Assembly (NCBI GenBank): GCA_022824305.1
Contig: JAJEAD010000011.1
Coordinates: forward strand, 124,001-188,000
Reading direction: 5' to 3'
DNA from: Gammaproteobacteria bacterium
GTDB taxonomy: Bacteria; Pseudomonadota; Gammaproteobacteria; HK1
DNA: 64,000 nucleotides
The notes beneath the pieces were generated by a model. That model was not told the origin of the DNA and did not search any database. It saw only the letters and a program-made list of their open reading frames with translations. The position numbers and the translations under genes were made by a program. Position 1 is the first letter of the stretch; every line of letters starts with the position of its first letter. Below, one piece after another: positions 25,155 through 34,134 of this stretch.

Positions 25155-27098
25155 TCAGGTCCCGCCGCCGATGCCCGCTTCGAGAGGCATCGAAAGCACC
25201 CGCCGTCGAAGCGCGGCGTAACCCCGAAGCGGGTACGCGGGGAGCTGGCTCTCGCGCAGGTCGAAGCCGAAGGCACGCTTGCTCAGCACGACGATGGGCG
25301 GCGCCTGGATGCGCTTGAAGACGCTGGCGCGCACCTGCCCGGCCAGCCACTCCAGGTCTTCCACCCAGGCCGCGGCATCGGCGAAGCAGCGGCGGAAGCG
25401 CTCGGCGTCGTGCCAGCCGATGCGCTCGAGGAGCTCGCCGTCCGCGAACCAGCCGAGCAGGTCGGCGGGGTGGCGGCGATACTCGATCAGCTGGCGCAGC
25501 AGCGCGTCGTGATAGCCGTACTTGATGGGGTCGCCCTGCCCCTTCGTCACGTCCTGCTCCGCCGAGAGCTCGGCGCTCGGCACGGTGCTGCCGTCGTAGA
25601 GGTTCTCGGGTATGACGGTCCTTCCGTACACGGACTCGTTGAGATGGCGGGCGAGCTCGAAGACCTGCGTCTTGTAGAGATCGCCGAGCGGAGCCACCGC
25701 GCCGCTCACGTCTCCGTAGAGCGTCGCGTAGCCGAGCGCGATCTCGGTCTTGTTGCCGTTGTTGGTGAAGAGCAGGCCGTGCCGGGCGGCGAGACCGGCG
25801 AGGATTCCCGCGCCGCGCAGGCGCGCCTGCACGTTCTCGTCCACGAGGCCGGTGTACTCTCCCGGCACGCCGGCGAACCCGCAGGAACGGAGGCGCTCCG
25901 AGAACGCCGCGTGCAGGTCGTCGATGGGACACACCAGGTAGTCCACGCCGAGGGCGGCGCAGAGCGATCGGGCGTTGTCGCGCGTGCGCCCGGAGTTGAA
26001 GCGCGTGGGCATGTTCACCGCGAAGACCCGTCCCGCCCCGAACGCGCGCACCAGCAGGCAGAGCGCGACGCTCGAGTCCACGCCTCCGCTCACGCCGACG
26101 AGAAAGCGGTTCTCGGCGCCGCGCACGTGATCGAGGTGGCGGAGCCCGGTGATCACGCCGTCGCAGATCGCGGCGCTCTCGGACTGCGCGGGCGCCACCT
26201 CCACCGCGCCTTTCTCCGCGGCGTCGCCGGTCACGAGCAGCGCTTCCCGCCAGGCGGGAGCGCGGGCGGCCAGGGTAGCGTCGGGCGCATACGCGGAGGA
26301 GTCACCGTCGAACACGAGGATGTTCTTGCCGTTGTTGAGCGCGCCGACGTGATTCACGTAGAACAGGGGAAGCGGGGAACGGCGCAGGACCTCGCGCACC
26401 GTGCGGTGGCGCTTGTCGTTCTTCTGCCAGGTCCACGGTGAGGACGAGAGGTTGATGACGGCTTCGGCACCGCGCTCGCGGTACATGTGCAGGGTGTCCA
26501 GCGCTTCGCCGTCCTGCTCGTAGTCCTCGCACCACAGGTCCTCGCAGAGCTGCACCCCGAAGCAGAACTCACCGCCATCGCGCCGCGGCACCCGGTAGGG
26601 AACGAGCCAGTCGCTGACGGGGCGGCCCGCCGAGGACGCGAGCTTGCGCAGCGAGTAGAAGTGCCGGTCGTCGTCGAAGAAGCGGTAGTTGGGCTGCAGG
26701 GTCTTGGCGTGCGCTCCCCCCGGGACTCCGGGGGGCAGTCCGGCGCGCCGGACGGCAACGCCGTCCCGGCATACGTGCACCGCATTGAACTTGCGCACGC
26801 GCCCGTCTTCGCCGATCCGTCCCGGATCGAGCGCGACATTGCCGTAGACCACCGTGATGCCGCGGCTCGCCGCCCTCACCTCTTCGTCCCATTCCGCGAA
26901 GTCGCGCACCAGGGCATCACTCTCCCAGGCATCGCCCACGATGTACCCGGGAACACAGAGCTCGGGAAACGCGACGAGATCGAGGGCAAGCTCGCGCGCC
27001 TGCTCTATCATCTCCAGCATGCGCGCAACGTTCCGGTCCGGGCGCCCCGGCCTCACGTCCATCTGCGCGAGCCCGATGCGCGGAAGCGGGCGCGCCAC
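25155..27098 (-). CDS. nadE: Glutamine-dependent NAD synthetase
   Basis: A 647-residue two-domain NAD synthetase. The N-terminal carbon-nitrogen hydrolase domain supplies ammonia from glutamine: LVAFPELCVPGY (Glu), a Lys near AKTLQPNYRFFDD, and VQLCEDLWCEDY (Cys). The C-terminal NAD synthetase domain has the ATP P-loop VGVSGGVDSSVALCL and TNNGNKTEIALGY. It makes NAD from NaAD. The GTG at 27098 is a judgement; an open frame reaches far upstream but is antisense to the AI-2E gene and non-conserved. Together with the nucleotidylyltransferase fusion at 9903 it would complete late NAD synthesis. Confidence 0.87.
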   Translation of the reverse strand: MARPLPRIGLAQMDVRPGRPDRNVARMLEMIEQARELALDLVAFPELCVPGYIVGDAWESDALVRDFAEWDEEVRAASRGITVVYGNVALDPGRIGEDGRVRKFNAVHVCRDGVAVRRAGLPPGVPGGAHAKTLQPNYRFFDDDRHFYSLRKLASSAGRPVSDWLVPYRVPRRDGGEFCFGVQLCEDLWCEDYEQDGEALDTLHMYRERGAEAVINLSSSPWTWQKNDKRHRTVREVLRRSPLPLFYVNHVGALNNGKNILVFDGDSSAYAPDATLAARAPAWREALLVTGDAAEKGAVEVAPAQSESAAICDGVITGLRHLDHVRGAENRFLVGVSGGVDSSVALCLLVRAFGAGRVFAVNMPTRFNSGRTRDNARSLCAALGVDYLVCPIDDLHAAFSERLRSCGFAGVPGEYTGLVDENVQARLRGAGILAGLAARHGLLFTNNGNKTEIALGYATLYGDVSGAVAPLGDLYKTQVFELARHLNESVYGRTVIPENLYDGSTVPSAELSAEQDVTKGQGDPIKYGYHDALLRQLIEYRRHPADLLGWFADGELLERIGWHDAERFRRCFADAAAWVEDLEWLAGQVRASVFKRIQAPPIVVLSKRAFGFDLRESQLPAYPLRGYAALRRRVLSMPLEAGIGGGT

Positions 27099-27218
27099 GT
27101 TCAGCCCGGCCCCGGCCAAGGTCCCGCTCCGGGGCGCCGCGGGCGGCGGGCCCGCGCTTTCGGAGCCCGCCACAATGCAGGCACAATGCGCGCGCGGCGG
27201 CTCGCGGGGCGAAGCGCG

Positions 27219-28283
27219 GTGAGCGAAGGCACTCTCAAGGCATCCACCAACGCGCTGCTCTGCGCGGCGGCGCTGGTCGTGGTGGTGGCGGGCATGAAAC
27301 TTGCCCAGCCCATCATCGTGCCCTTTCTCCTGTCGGTGTTCATCGCCGTGATCAGCGCCCCGCCCCTGCTCTGGCTCGAGGAGCACCGTCTTCCCCGACC
27401 GGCCGCGATGCTGATCGTGATCGTCGGGATTATAGCGGTGGTGTTCGGCCTGACCGCGGTGGCCGGTCCTTCCATCGGCGCCTTCACCCGCGACATTCCC
27501 GAGTACCAGGCCCAGGTGAACGCGCAACTCAACGCGCTCTTCTCGTGGCTCGGCGACAGGGGAGTGGGCGTGACCCCCGGAACCCTGTCGGAGATCGCGA
27601 ACCCGGGCGCGGTGATCGGACTCGCGGGCGATCTCTTCAACAGCCTCGGCGGGCTGCTCGCCAACGCGTTCCTGATCTTCCTGACCGTGGTCTTCATCCT
27701 CTTCGAGGCCTCCGGCCTGCCGGAGAAGCTCGAGCGGATATCGGGCAACGCCGAGCACTCGCTCGACCGCTTTCGGCACTTCACCGGCAATCTGCGGCGC
27801 TATCTCGCGATCAAGACGCTCGCGAGCCTGGGGACGGGGGTGGCGGTGGCGCTCTGGCTCTGGGTGCTGGGGGTCGACTACCCCATCCTGTGGGGGATGC
27901 TCGCCTTCCTGCTCAACTACGTGCCCAACATCGGCTCGATCATCGCCGCGGTGCCCGCGGTGCTGCTCGCGGCAGTGCAACTGGGAGCGGGGGTCGCGGG
28001 AGCGGTGGCGGCAGGGTACGTGGTCGTCAACGTGGTGGTCGGCAGTATGATCGAGCCGCGTTTCATGGGACGGGGCCTCGGACTGTCGACGCTGGTGGTC
28101 TTCCTCTCCCTCGTGTTCTGGGGATGGGTTCTCGGGCCGGTCGGCATGTTCCTCTCGGTGCCGCTCACCATGACCGCGAAGATCGCGCTCGAGACGCGCG
28201 ACGACACGCGCTGGATCGCGGTGCTGCTCGGACCGTCCCCGTCGGGAGACGGCCCGCAGGGCCGCCAGGGAGGAAGGAGCTGA
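27219..28283 (+). CDS. AI-2E family transporter
   Basis: A 354-residue membrane protein of the AI-2E/UPF0118 family with about seven or eight helices. Marker segments include LKLAQPIIVPFLLSVFIAV-like first helices and LLNYVPNIGSIIAAVPAVLL, the conserved loop near residue 230. SMIEPRFMGRGLGLSTLVVFLSL is the C-terminal signature. Members export quorum-sensing autoinducer 2 or other small solutes; function is often unknown. The start could instead be the ATG at 27186. Its stop overlaps the next gene's ATG as TGATG, so the two are coupled. Confidence 0.85.
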   Translation: MSEGTLKASTNALLCAAALVVVVAGMKLAQPIIVPFLLSVFIAVISAPPLLWLEEHRLPRPAAMLIVIVGIIAVVFGLTAVAGPSIGAFTRDIPEYQAQVNAQLNALFSWLGDRGVGVTPGTLSEIANPGAVIGLAGDLFNSLGGLLANAFLIFLTVVFILFEASGLPEKLERISGNAEHSLDRFRHFTGNLRRYLAIKTLASLGTGVAVALWLWVLGVDYPILWGMLAFLLNYVPNIGSIIAAVPAVLLAAVQLGAGVAGAVAAGYVVVNVVVGSMIEPRFMGRGLGLSTLVVFLSLVFWGWVLGPVGMFLSVPLTMTAKIALETRDDTRWIAVLLGPSPSGDGPQGRQGGRS

Positions 28284-29473
28284 TGAAGACGTCGGAGCTC
28301 GCCGCGATGGCGGGCAACTGGAACTACCCGGCCGCAATCCGTTTCGGCGCGGGACGGATCGTGGAGCTGCCCGAAGCCTGTCGCGAGCTCGGCATCGCCC
28401 GCCCACTCCTCGTCACCGATCCCGGCCTCGCCGCCCTGCCGCCGGTGCAGCGGAGCCTCGAGGTCTGCCGCGATGCGGGGCTCGGGTGCTCGCTCTTCTC
28501 CGAAGTGCGCGGGAATCCCGTCGAGGCGAACGTGGACGCCGGGGTGCGCGCGTTTGCGGAGGGTGAGCATGACGGGGTGATCGCGCTCGGGGGCGGCAGC
28601 GCCCTGGATGCGGGCAAGGCGATCGCGTTCATGGCCGGCCAGCGGCGCCCGATCTGGGACTTCGAGGACCGGGAGGACTGGTGGACGCGCGCCGAAGAGG
28701 ACGGCATCGCGCCGGTGGTGGCGGTCCCCACGACCTCCGGGACCGGTTCGGAAGTGGGCCGGGCCTCCGTCATCACCGACGAGCGGGACCACACCAAGAA
28801 GATCATCTTCCATCCCCGGATGCAGCCCGCCCGGGTCATCCTCGACCCCGAGGTGACGGTGGGCCTCCCCGCTCACCTCAGCGCGGCGGTGGGCATGGAT
28901 GCCCTGTCGCACAGCCTGGAAGCCTTCTGCAGCCCGGTGTTCCACCCGCTCGCCCAGGGCATCGCGGTCGAAGGCATCAGGCTGGTCCATGACTGGCTGC
29001 CCCGGGTCTGCGAAGACGGAAGCGATCTCCCCGCGCGTGCCCACATGCAGGTCGCTTCCTCCATGGGCGCCACCGCCTTCCAGAAGGGGCTCGGCGCGAT
29101 GCACTCCCTGAGCCACCCCTGCGGCTCGGTGCTCGACACGCACCACGGCCTGACCAATGCCGTGGTCATGCCCTACGTGCTCGCCTTCAACCGGGAGACG
29201 GTGGAGGACCGCCTCACCGCCCTCGCCCGTTACCTGGGCCTGCCCCGACCCGGATTCACGGCAATGCTCGACTGGGTGCTGGACCTCCGCGAGCGGATCG
29301 GCATCCCCCACACGCTTCGCGACATCGGAGTGGAAGAGGAGCACGTTGCGCGCCTCGCTCCCATGGCCGAGAAGGACCCTTCCTCGGCCACCAACCCGGT
29401 GCCGCTCACCACCGGGAACCTCGACCGCCTGTACCGGCGCGCCATCGCAGGCGAGCTGGGGCGCTCCGGATGA
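28283..29473 (+). CDS. Iron-containing alcohol dehydrogenase
   Basis: A 396-residue group III (Fe-type) dehydrogenase. The N-terminal domain has a Rossmann-like NAD site (ALGGGSALDAGKAIAFMAG), then VVAVPTTSGTGSEVGRASVI, and the metal ligands in DALSHSLEAFCSP and LGAMHSLSHPCG. Such enzymes reduce aldehydes or oxidise small alcohols. The AGGAAGGAGC ribosome site precedes an ATG that overlaps the AI-2E stop by one base. Substrate is not evident. Confidence 0.87.
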   Translation: MKTSELAAMAGNWNYPAAIRFGAGRIVELPEACRELGIARPLLVTDPGLAALPPVQRSLEVCRDAGLGCSLFSEVRGNPVEANVDAGVRAFAEGEHDGVIALGGGSALDAGKAIAFMAGQRRPIWDFEDREDWWTRAEEDGIAPVVAVPTTSGTGSEVGRASVITDERDHTKKIIFHPRMQPARVILDPEVTVGLPAHLSAAVGMDALSHSLEAFCSPVFHPLAQGIAVEGIRLVHDWLPRVCEDGSDLPARAHMQVASSMGATAFQKGLGAMHSLSHPCGSVLDTHHGLTNAVVMPYVLAFNRETVEDRLTALARYLGLPRPGFTAMLDWVLDLRERIGIPHTLRDIGVEEEHVARLAPMAEKDPSSATNPVPLTTGNLDRLYRRAIAGELGRSG

Positions 29474-29578
29474 GAGCCGCGGCGGCGCCGCGATGCCAGA
29501 GTCCGCCGGCAGCCGGCTCCGAACGGAGCCCGATGCCCGGACCGCGCACCCGGGCGCCGGCTTGAGCGAGCGCGGGCG

Positions 29579-30130
29579 ATGAAGGCGGTGACGGGCGCGG
29601 AAGTGCTCCAGCTCGGCGATCCCGGGCTGCGGCGGCGCAGCCGCGAAGTCGACGATCTCGAGTCCGTGGAGTTCCGGGCCGCGGAGCGCCGCCTCCACGA
29701 GACATTGCGCGCCTTCCGGGCGGAGCACGGGTTCGGGCGGGCGATCTCAGCACCCCAGATCGGTGTGGCGCGGCGCTTCATCGCCGCCAATCTCGGTGAG
29801 GGCGCCTTCTCGATCGTCAATCCCGAGATCACATGGCGTTCCACGGAGACCGTCACCATGTGGGACGACTGCATGAGCTTTCCTTCCCTCCTCGTCCGCG
29901 TGCGGCGCCACCGCTCGATCTCGGTGCGCTTCACCACCGGCGAGGGAGAGAGCGTCGCGTGGGAGAGGCTCGATACCGCCCTCTCCGAACTGCTGCAGCA
30001 CGAGATCGACCACCTGGACGGGGTGCTTGCGGTCGACCACGCCCTGGACCGCAACGCCATCGTCACCCGCGCCGCCTTCGACCTCCACCGCGAGCACCTT
30101 CGGAGACAGGTCGATTACGTCATCGCGTGA
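29579..30130 (+). CDS. Peptide deformylase-like protein
   Basis: A 183-residue metalloenzyme of the deformylase fold. The three family motifs are present but altered. Motif 1 reads GRAISAPQIG instead of GxGxAAxQ. Motif 2 reads DDCMSFPSL, with the metal cysteine, instead of EGCLS. Motif 3 is LLQHEIDHLDGV, a normal HExxH. It removes N-formyl groups from new proteins in the standard case. No fmt gene is next to it, so it may be an additional paralogue rather than the housekeeping enzyme. The ribosome site is weak. Confidence 0.75.
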   Translation: MKAVTGAEVLQLGDPGLRRRSREVDDLESVEFRAAERRLHETLRAFRAEHGFGRAISAPQIGVARRFIAANLGEGAFSIVNPEITWRSTETVTMWDDCMSFPSLLVRVRRHRSISVRFTTGEGESVAWERLDTALSELLQHEIDHLDGVLAVDHALDRNAIVTRAAFDLHREHLRRQVDYVIA

Positions 30131-30203
30131 ATCGCCGGCGCAGAGCCGCGTTCCCTGCTTGCCGGCCCCCGCGCCCCGAACCCACGAAGCGAGGAGTGAA
30201 TAG

Positions 30204-31196
30204 ATGACCCCGAACCCATCGAAACGGAAGCGCTTCGGCGTCGCCGTGATGGCCGCCGGCCTGCTCGCCGCCGCCTTCGCCGCCCACGCCGAGAAGTGGG
30301 ACATGCCGATGGCCTACGCCGACAGCAACTACCACACCCAGAACGGCAAGGCCTTCGCCGAGGCGGTCGGCGTCGCCACCGGCGGCGCGCTGGAGATCGT
30401 CGTCCACGGCGGCGGCTCGCTGTTCAAGGGCAACGAGATCAAGCGCGCGGTCCAGACCGGCCAGGCGCCCATCGGCGAGCGCCTGCTCTCGGCGCACCAG
30501 AACGAGAACGCGGTGTTCGGCTTCGATTCGGTGCCCTTCCTCGTGACCTCCTTCGAGGCCTCCGAGAAGCTCTGGCAGGCGGCGCGCCCCACCATCGAGA
30601 ACATCCTCGCGGATCAGAACCTCGTGCTCCTCTACGCCGTGCCCTGGCCCCCGCAGGGGATGTACTTCGACCGGGAGATCGACGCCGTCGCGGACATGGC
30701 CGGCATCAAGTTCCGGGCCTACAACGCCGCCACATCCCGCCTCGCCGAGCTTGCCGGCATGCTCCCGGTGCAGATCGAGGCGGCGGAGCTCACGCAGGCC
30801 CTGGCGACGGGGGTGGCGGAAGCCTTCATCTCCTCCGGCTCCACCGGCTACGACCGCAAGGTCTGGGAGCACCTCTCCCACTTCTACGAGGTCAACGCCT
30901 GGCTGCCGCGCAACTACGTGTTCGTCAACAAGGAGGCCTGGGAGGCCCTGGACGAGAGCACCCGCAACATCGTGCGGGGCATGGCGATGCTCGCGGAGCG
31001 GGCGGGCACTGCGGAGGCGCAGCAGCTCTCCGACTGGTACGTGGCCCAGCTCGCCGCAAACGGCATGACGGTGCAGGTCGCGGGAGAGGGCCTGCGCGGG
31101 GACCTCGAGGCAATCGGCGTCACCATGACCGAAGAGTGGCTCAGCGTCGCCGGAGACGAGGGAAAGGCGATCGTCGACGCCTTCGCGGAAATGTAG
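30204..31196 (+). CDS. TRAP transporter solute-binding protein (DctP family)
   Basis: A 330-residue periplasmic protein with a signal peptide (FGVAVMAAGLLAAAFAAHAE, residues 11-30). It follows the DctP pattern, with HTQNGKAFAEAV, IKFRAYNAATSRLAEL and a GATP-binding-like hinge GVAEAFISSGSTGYD. It should deliver an organic acid or similar solute to the adjacent permeases. GAGGAG lies before the ATG. It leads a three-gene set with the DctQ and DctM subunits, so this is a complete TRAP system. The ligand cannot be read from sequence. Confidence 0.88.
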   Translation: MTPNPSKRKRFGVAVMAAGLLAAAFAAHAEKWDMPMAYADSNYHTQNGKAFAEAVGVATGGALEIVVHGGGSLFKGNEIKRAVQTGQAPIGERLLSAHQNENAVFGFDSVPFLVTSFEASEKLWQAARPTIENILADQNLVLLYAVPWPPQGMYFDREIDAVADMAGIKFRAYNAATSRLAELAGMLPVQIEAAELTQALATGVAEAFISSGSTGYDRKVWEHLSHFYEVNAWLPRNYVFVNKEAWEALDESTRNIVRGMAMLAERAGTAEAQQLSDWYVAQLAANGMTVQVAGEGLRGDLEAIGVTMTEEWLSVAGDEGKAIVDAFAEM

Positions 31197-31355
31197 CGGT
31201 CGCGGCCGGCCGACCCGGACCCGGGCTCGCGCGAGGAGCATCGGCGGTGTGGGGGCTCGGGCGCGGAGGCGAGGCGGTCCGCCGGACCGGGACCTCCGCT
31301 CGAAGGCGGCCCTGGCGGCCACGATGCCAGGGCGATCGGTGACGGGACGCACTCC

Positions 31356-31886
31356 ATGAGAGCGGCCGGGCGCGTCCTGCGCAAGTCCCTCGACGCGCTC
31401 TACCTCGGGTGCGGGGCGCTCGCCGCCTGCTTCCTGGTGCTGCTGCTCGCGATCATCGTGGCGCAGATGGCGGCCCGCTGGACGGGACAGGTCTTCACCG
31501 GCGCCACCAGCTACGCGGGCTACTGCATGGCGGCCTCCGCGTTCTTCGCGCTCGCCTACGCGCTGAACCACGGGGCGCACATCCGGGTCAACCTGCTCCT
31601 CTCCCGCCTGGGTGCAGCGCGCCGCTGGGGCGAGCTGTGGTGCTTCGCAACGGGAAGCGCGATCGCGGCCTACTTCGCCTTCTACGCCATCAAGACGACG
31701 TGGTGGTCCTACAGGCTCAACGACGTGTCCCAGGGCCAGGACGCCTGGCCGCTGTGGATTCCCCAGATCCCGATGTCGGTGGGCACCGTGGTCTTCGCCA
31801 TCGCGCTCGCCGACCACCTGGTGCGCCTTCTCTTCGTCGGGCTGCCCGAGGGCGGCGCGGCGATCTCCGACCGGCGCCCGGAGTAG
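31356..31886 (+). CDS. TRAP transporter small permease (DctQ)
   Basis: A 176-residue protein with four membrane helices (approximately residues 18-43, 50-70, 90-110 and 135-160). The segment QVFTGATSYAGYCMAASAFFALAYAL is typical of the small Q subunit, as is the late IPMSVGTVVFAIALADHL. It forms the membrane part with the M subunit and anchors the binding protein's docking. It follows the binding protein by 159 bases and precedes the M subunit by 15 bases. Confidence 0.85.
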   Translation: MRAAGRVLRKSLDALYLGCGALAACFLVLLLAIIVAQMAARWTGQVFTGATSYAGYCMAASAFFALAYALNHGAHIRVNLLLSRLGAARRWGELWCFATGSAIAAYFAFYAIKTTWWSYRLNDVSQGQDAWPLWIPQIPMSVGTVVFAIALADHLVRLLFVGLPEGGAAISDRRPE

Positions 31887-31901
31887 CCGCCCGGGCCCGC
31901 C

Positions 31902-33215
31902 ATGGAGAACTTCGCCCTCATCGGCGTCTTCCTGTTCGTGCTCTTCCTGCTTCTCGGCACCGGGGTGTGGGTGGGGCTCGCCCTGATGGGGGTCGCCTGG
32001 GTGGGCATGGAGCTCTTCACCTCGCGCCCGCCCGGCGACTCGATGATCACCACGATCTGGACCTCCTCATCGAGCTGGGCGCTCACCGCGCTGCCCCTCT
32101 TCATCTGGATGGGCGAGATCCTCTATCGCACCCGGCTCTCCGAGGACATGTTCAAGGGGCTCGCCCCCTGGATGGCCCCGCTTCCCGGGAAGCTGCTCCA
32201 CACCAACATCGTGGGATGCACCATATTCGCGGCCGTGTCCGGCTCATCGGCAGCGACGCTCACCACCGTCGGCAAGATGTCCATCCCCGAGCTCCGGGCG
32301 CGCGGCTACCCCGAGTACATGACGATCGGCACGCTGGCCGGCGCGGCCACGCTGGGGCTGATGATCCCGCCCTCGCTCACGCTGATCGTGTACGGGGTGA
32401 CCATCAACGAGTCGATCACCCGCCTCTTCATCGCGGGGGTCGTGCCGGGGCTGGTGCTCGCCGGCCTATTCATGGGCTACGTGGCGATCTGGTCCCTCGT
32501 AATGCGGCGCCACGCGCCGCCTCCCGAGCCGCCCTGCTCGATGGCCGAGCGCATCCGGCGTTCGGTCTTCCTGGTCCCCGTCGTCGCCCTCGTCGCGTTC
32601 GTGATCGGCTCGATGTACACGGGGCTCGCGACCGCCACCGAAGCCGCGGCCTTCGGCGTGGTGGGCGCATTGGCGCTCGCCGCCTTCCAGGGCTCGCTCA
32701 CCTGGCGCACCTTCATCGACAGCCTCCTCGGCGCGACACGCACCTCGTGCATGATCGCGCTCATCCTCGCCGGCGCCGCCTTCCTCTCGCTCTCCATGGG
32801 CTTCACCGGCCTTCCGCGCGCGCTCGCGGAGTGGATCGCCGCGATGCAGCTCGACGCGGTGACCCTGCTCGTCGCCTTGATGCTGTTCTACATCGTGATC
32901 GGCTGCTTCCTCGACGGGATCTCGTCCGTGGTGCTGACGATGGCGGTGGTGGAGCCGATGATCCGGGCCGCGGGCATCGACGTCATCTGGTTCGGCATCT
33001 TCATCGTGGTCGTGGTCGAGATGGCCCAGATCACACCGCCGATCGGCTTCAACCTCTTCGTGCTCCAGGGCATGACGAAGCACGACATCGGCTACGTGGC
33101 GAAGACCGCGCTGCCCATGTTCCTGATCATGGTCGCGATGGTCTTCATCCTCATCGCGGTGCCGGAGCTCGCCACCTTCCTCCCCGACCGCATGCGCGCC
33201 GCCCCCGGGGGGTGA
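31902..33215 (+). CDS. TRAP transporter large permease (DctM)
   Basis: A 437-residue protein with about 12 membrane helices, the large channel-forming subunit. Signature stretches are CTIFAAVSGSSAATLTTVG and GAATLGLMIPPSLTLIVYG in the N-terminal half. ALMLFYIVIGCFLDGISSVVLT and VEMAQITPPIGFNLFVLQG follow in the second half. It moves the solute using a sodium gradient. It ends the three-gene TRAP operon. A convergent SDR gene lies 39 bases beyond its stop. Confidence 0.9.
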   Translation: MENFALIGVFLFVLFLLLGTGVWVGLALMGVAWVGMELFTSRPPGDSMITTIWTSSSSWALTALPLFIWMGEILYRTRLSEDMFKGLAPWMAPLPGKLLHTNIVGCTIFAAVSGSSAATLTTVGKMSIPELRARGYPEYMTIGTLAGAATLGLMIPPSLTLIVYGVTINESITRLFIAGVVPGLVLAGLFMGYVAIWSLVMRRHAPPPEPPCSMAERIRRSVFLVPVVALVAFVIGSMYTGLATATEAAAFGVVGALALAAFQGSLTWRTFIDSLLGATRTSCMIALILAGAAFLSLSMGFTGLPRALAEWIAAMQLDAVTLLVALMLFYIVIGCFLDGISSVVLTMAVVEPMIRAAGIDVIWFGIFIVVVVEMAQITPPIGFNLFVLQGMTKHDIGYVAKTALPMFLIMVAMVFILIAVPELATFLPDRMRAAPGG

Positions 33216-33254
33216 TGCGCCGGGCGCGCCGTCCGGACTCCCCCGCGTACGCCT

Positions 33255-33998
33255 TCAGACGTGCTGTCCGCCGTTGATGTGGATCTCGGTGCCGTTGACG
33301 TAGCTCGCCTGGTGGGAGCAGAGGAAGTAGATGGTGGAGGCGACTTCCTCCGCGGATCCGAGGCGGCGCATGGGAATGTCGTCGGCGAGCTTCTCCGCCC
33401 CCGGCGAGAGGATGGCGGTGTGGATCTCGCCGGGAGCGATGGCATTGACGCGGATGCCCAGGGGTCCGAAGTCCGCCGCCATCTCGCGGGTCAGGCCGGC
33501 AAGCGCCGCCTTGGAGGTGGCGTAGGCCGAGCCGGCAAAGGGATGCACCCGCCCGCCGGCGATGGAGGTCACGTTGAGAATGCACCCGTTGCCGGCGCGC
33601 AGCTCCTCCACCAGGGCCCGCGCCAGCACCAGGGGCGCATAGAAGTTCACTTCGAAGACGTGCCGCCACACGGAGAGCGCGGTATCGATGGTCCCGAGAC
33701 GCGCTCCCGACTCTCCCTTGGGAGAGATCCCCGCGTTGTTCACGAGCGCGTGCAGCGGCTGGCCGCCGAGACGCTCGCGCATCTCCGCCGCTCCTGCCTC
33801 CAGGCTGCCGGGGTCGCCGAGATCGATGACCACGTGGTCCTCCGGACCCGCCTCCCAGGGACAGTCCTCCGGGAAGGGATGGCGGGAACAGGTGATCACG
33901 CGCCAGCCCGCGCTGGAAAAGCGTTTCACGGTGGCATGCCCGATGCCCCGGCTCGCGCCGGTCAGAATCAGGGTACGCCGATCGCCCGATTGCGCCAC
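33255..33998 (-). CDS. Short-chain dehydrogenase/reductase
   Basis: A 247-residue NAD(P)-dependent oxidoreductase. It has the cofactor motif TGASRGIGHATVKRF near residues 12-26, NNAGISPKG (NAG), the catalytic Tyr-Lys in SAYATSKAALAGLTREM, and an intact serine region NVTSIAGG. The GTG at 33998 with AGGAG upstream is preferred to an ATG at 34079. Substrate is not known. Its promoter region faces the threonine aldolase gene. Confidence 0.88.
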   Translation of the reverse strand: MAQSGDRRTLILTGASRGIGHATVKRFSSAGWRVITCSRHPFPEDCPWEAGPEDHVVIDLGDPGSLEAGAAEMRERLGGQPLHALVNNAGISPKGESGARLGTIDTALSVWRHVFEVNFYAPLVLARALVEELRAGNGCILNVTSIAGGRVHPFAGSAYATSKAALAGLTREMAADFGPLGIRVNAIAPGEIHTAILSPGAEKLADDIPMRRLGSAEEVASTIYFLCSHQASYVNGTEIHINGGQHV

Positions 33999-34134
33999 GC
34001 CGTCTCGCTCCTGCCCCGTCCCGGGAGTGCACCGCCTACTATCGGTTAATCGGCGGGTGAGCGACAAGTACGCCGGCATGCACCTCGCTTCGCCGAGCCG
34101 CTATCCTAGTGCGGTTTCGTAAGAGACCCGCACC

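Noticed and set aside
27099-28406. Upstream extension of the NAD synthetase open frame
   Set aside because: The extension lies antisense to the AI-2E transporter and is rich in Arg, His and Glu without family resemblance. The synthetase homology begins near 27098.
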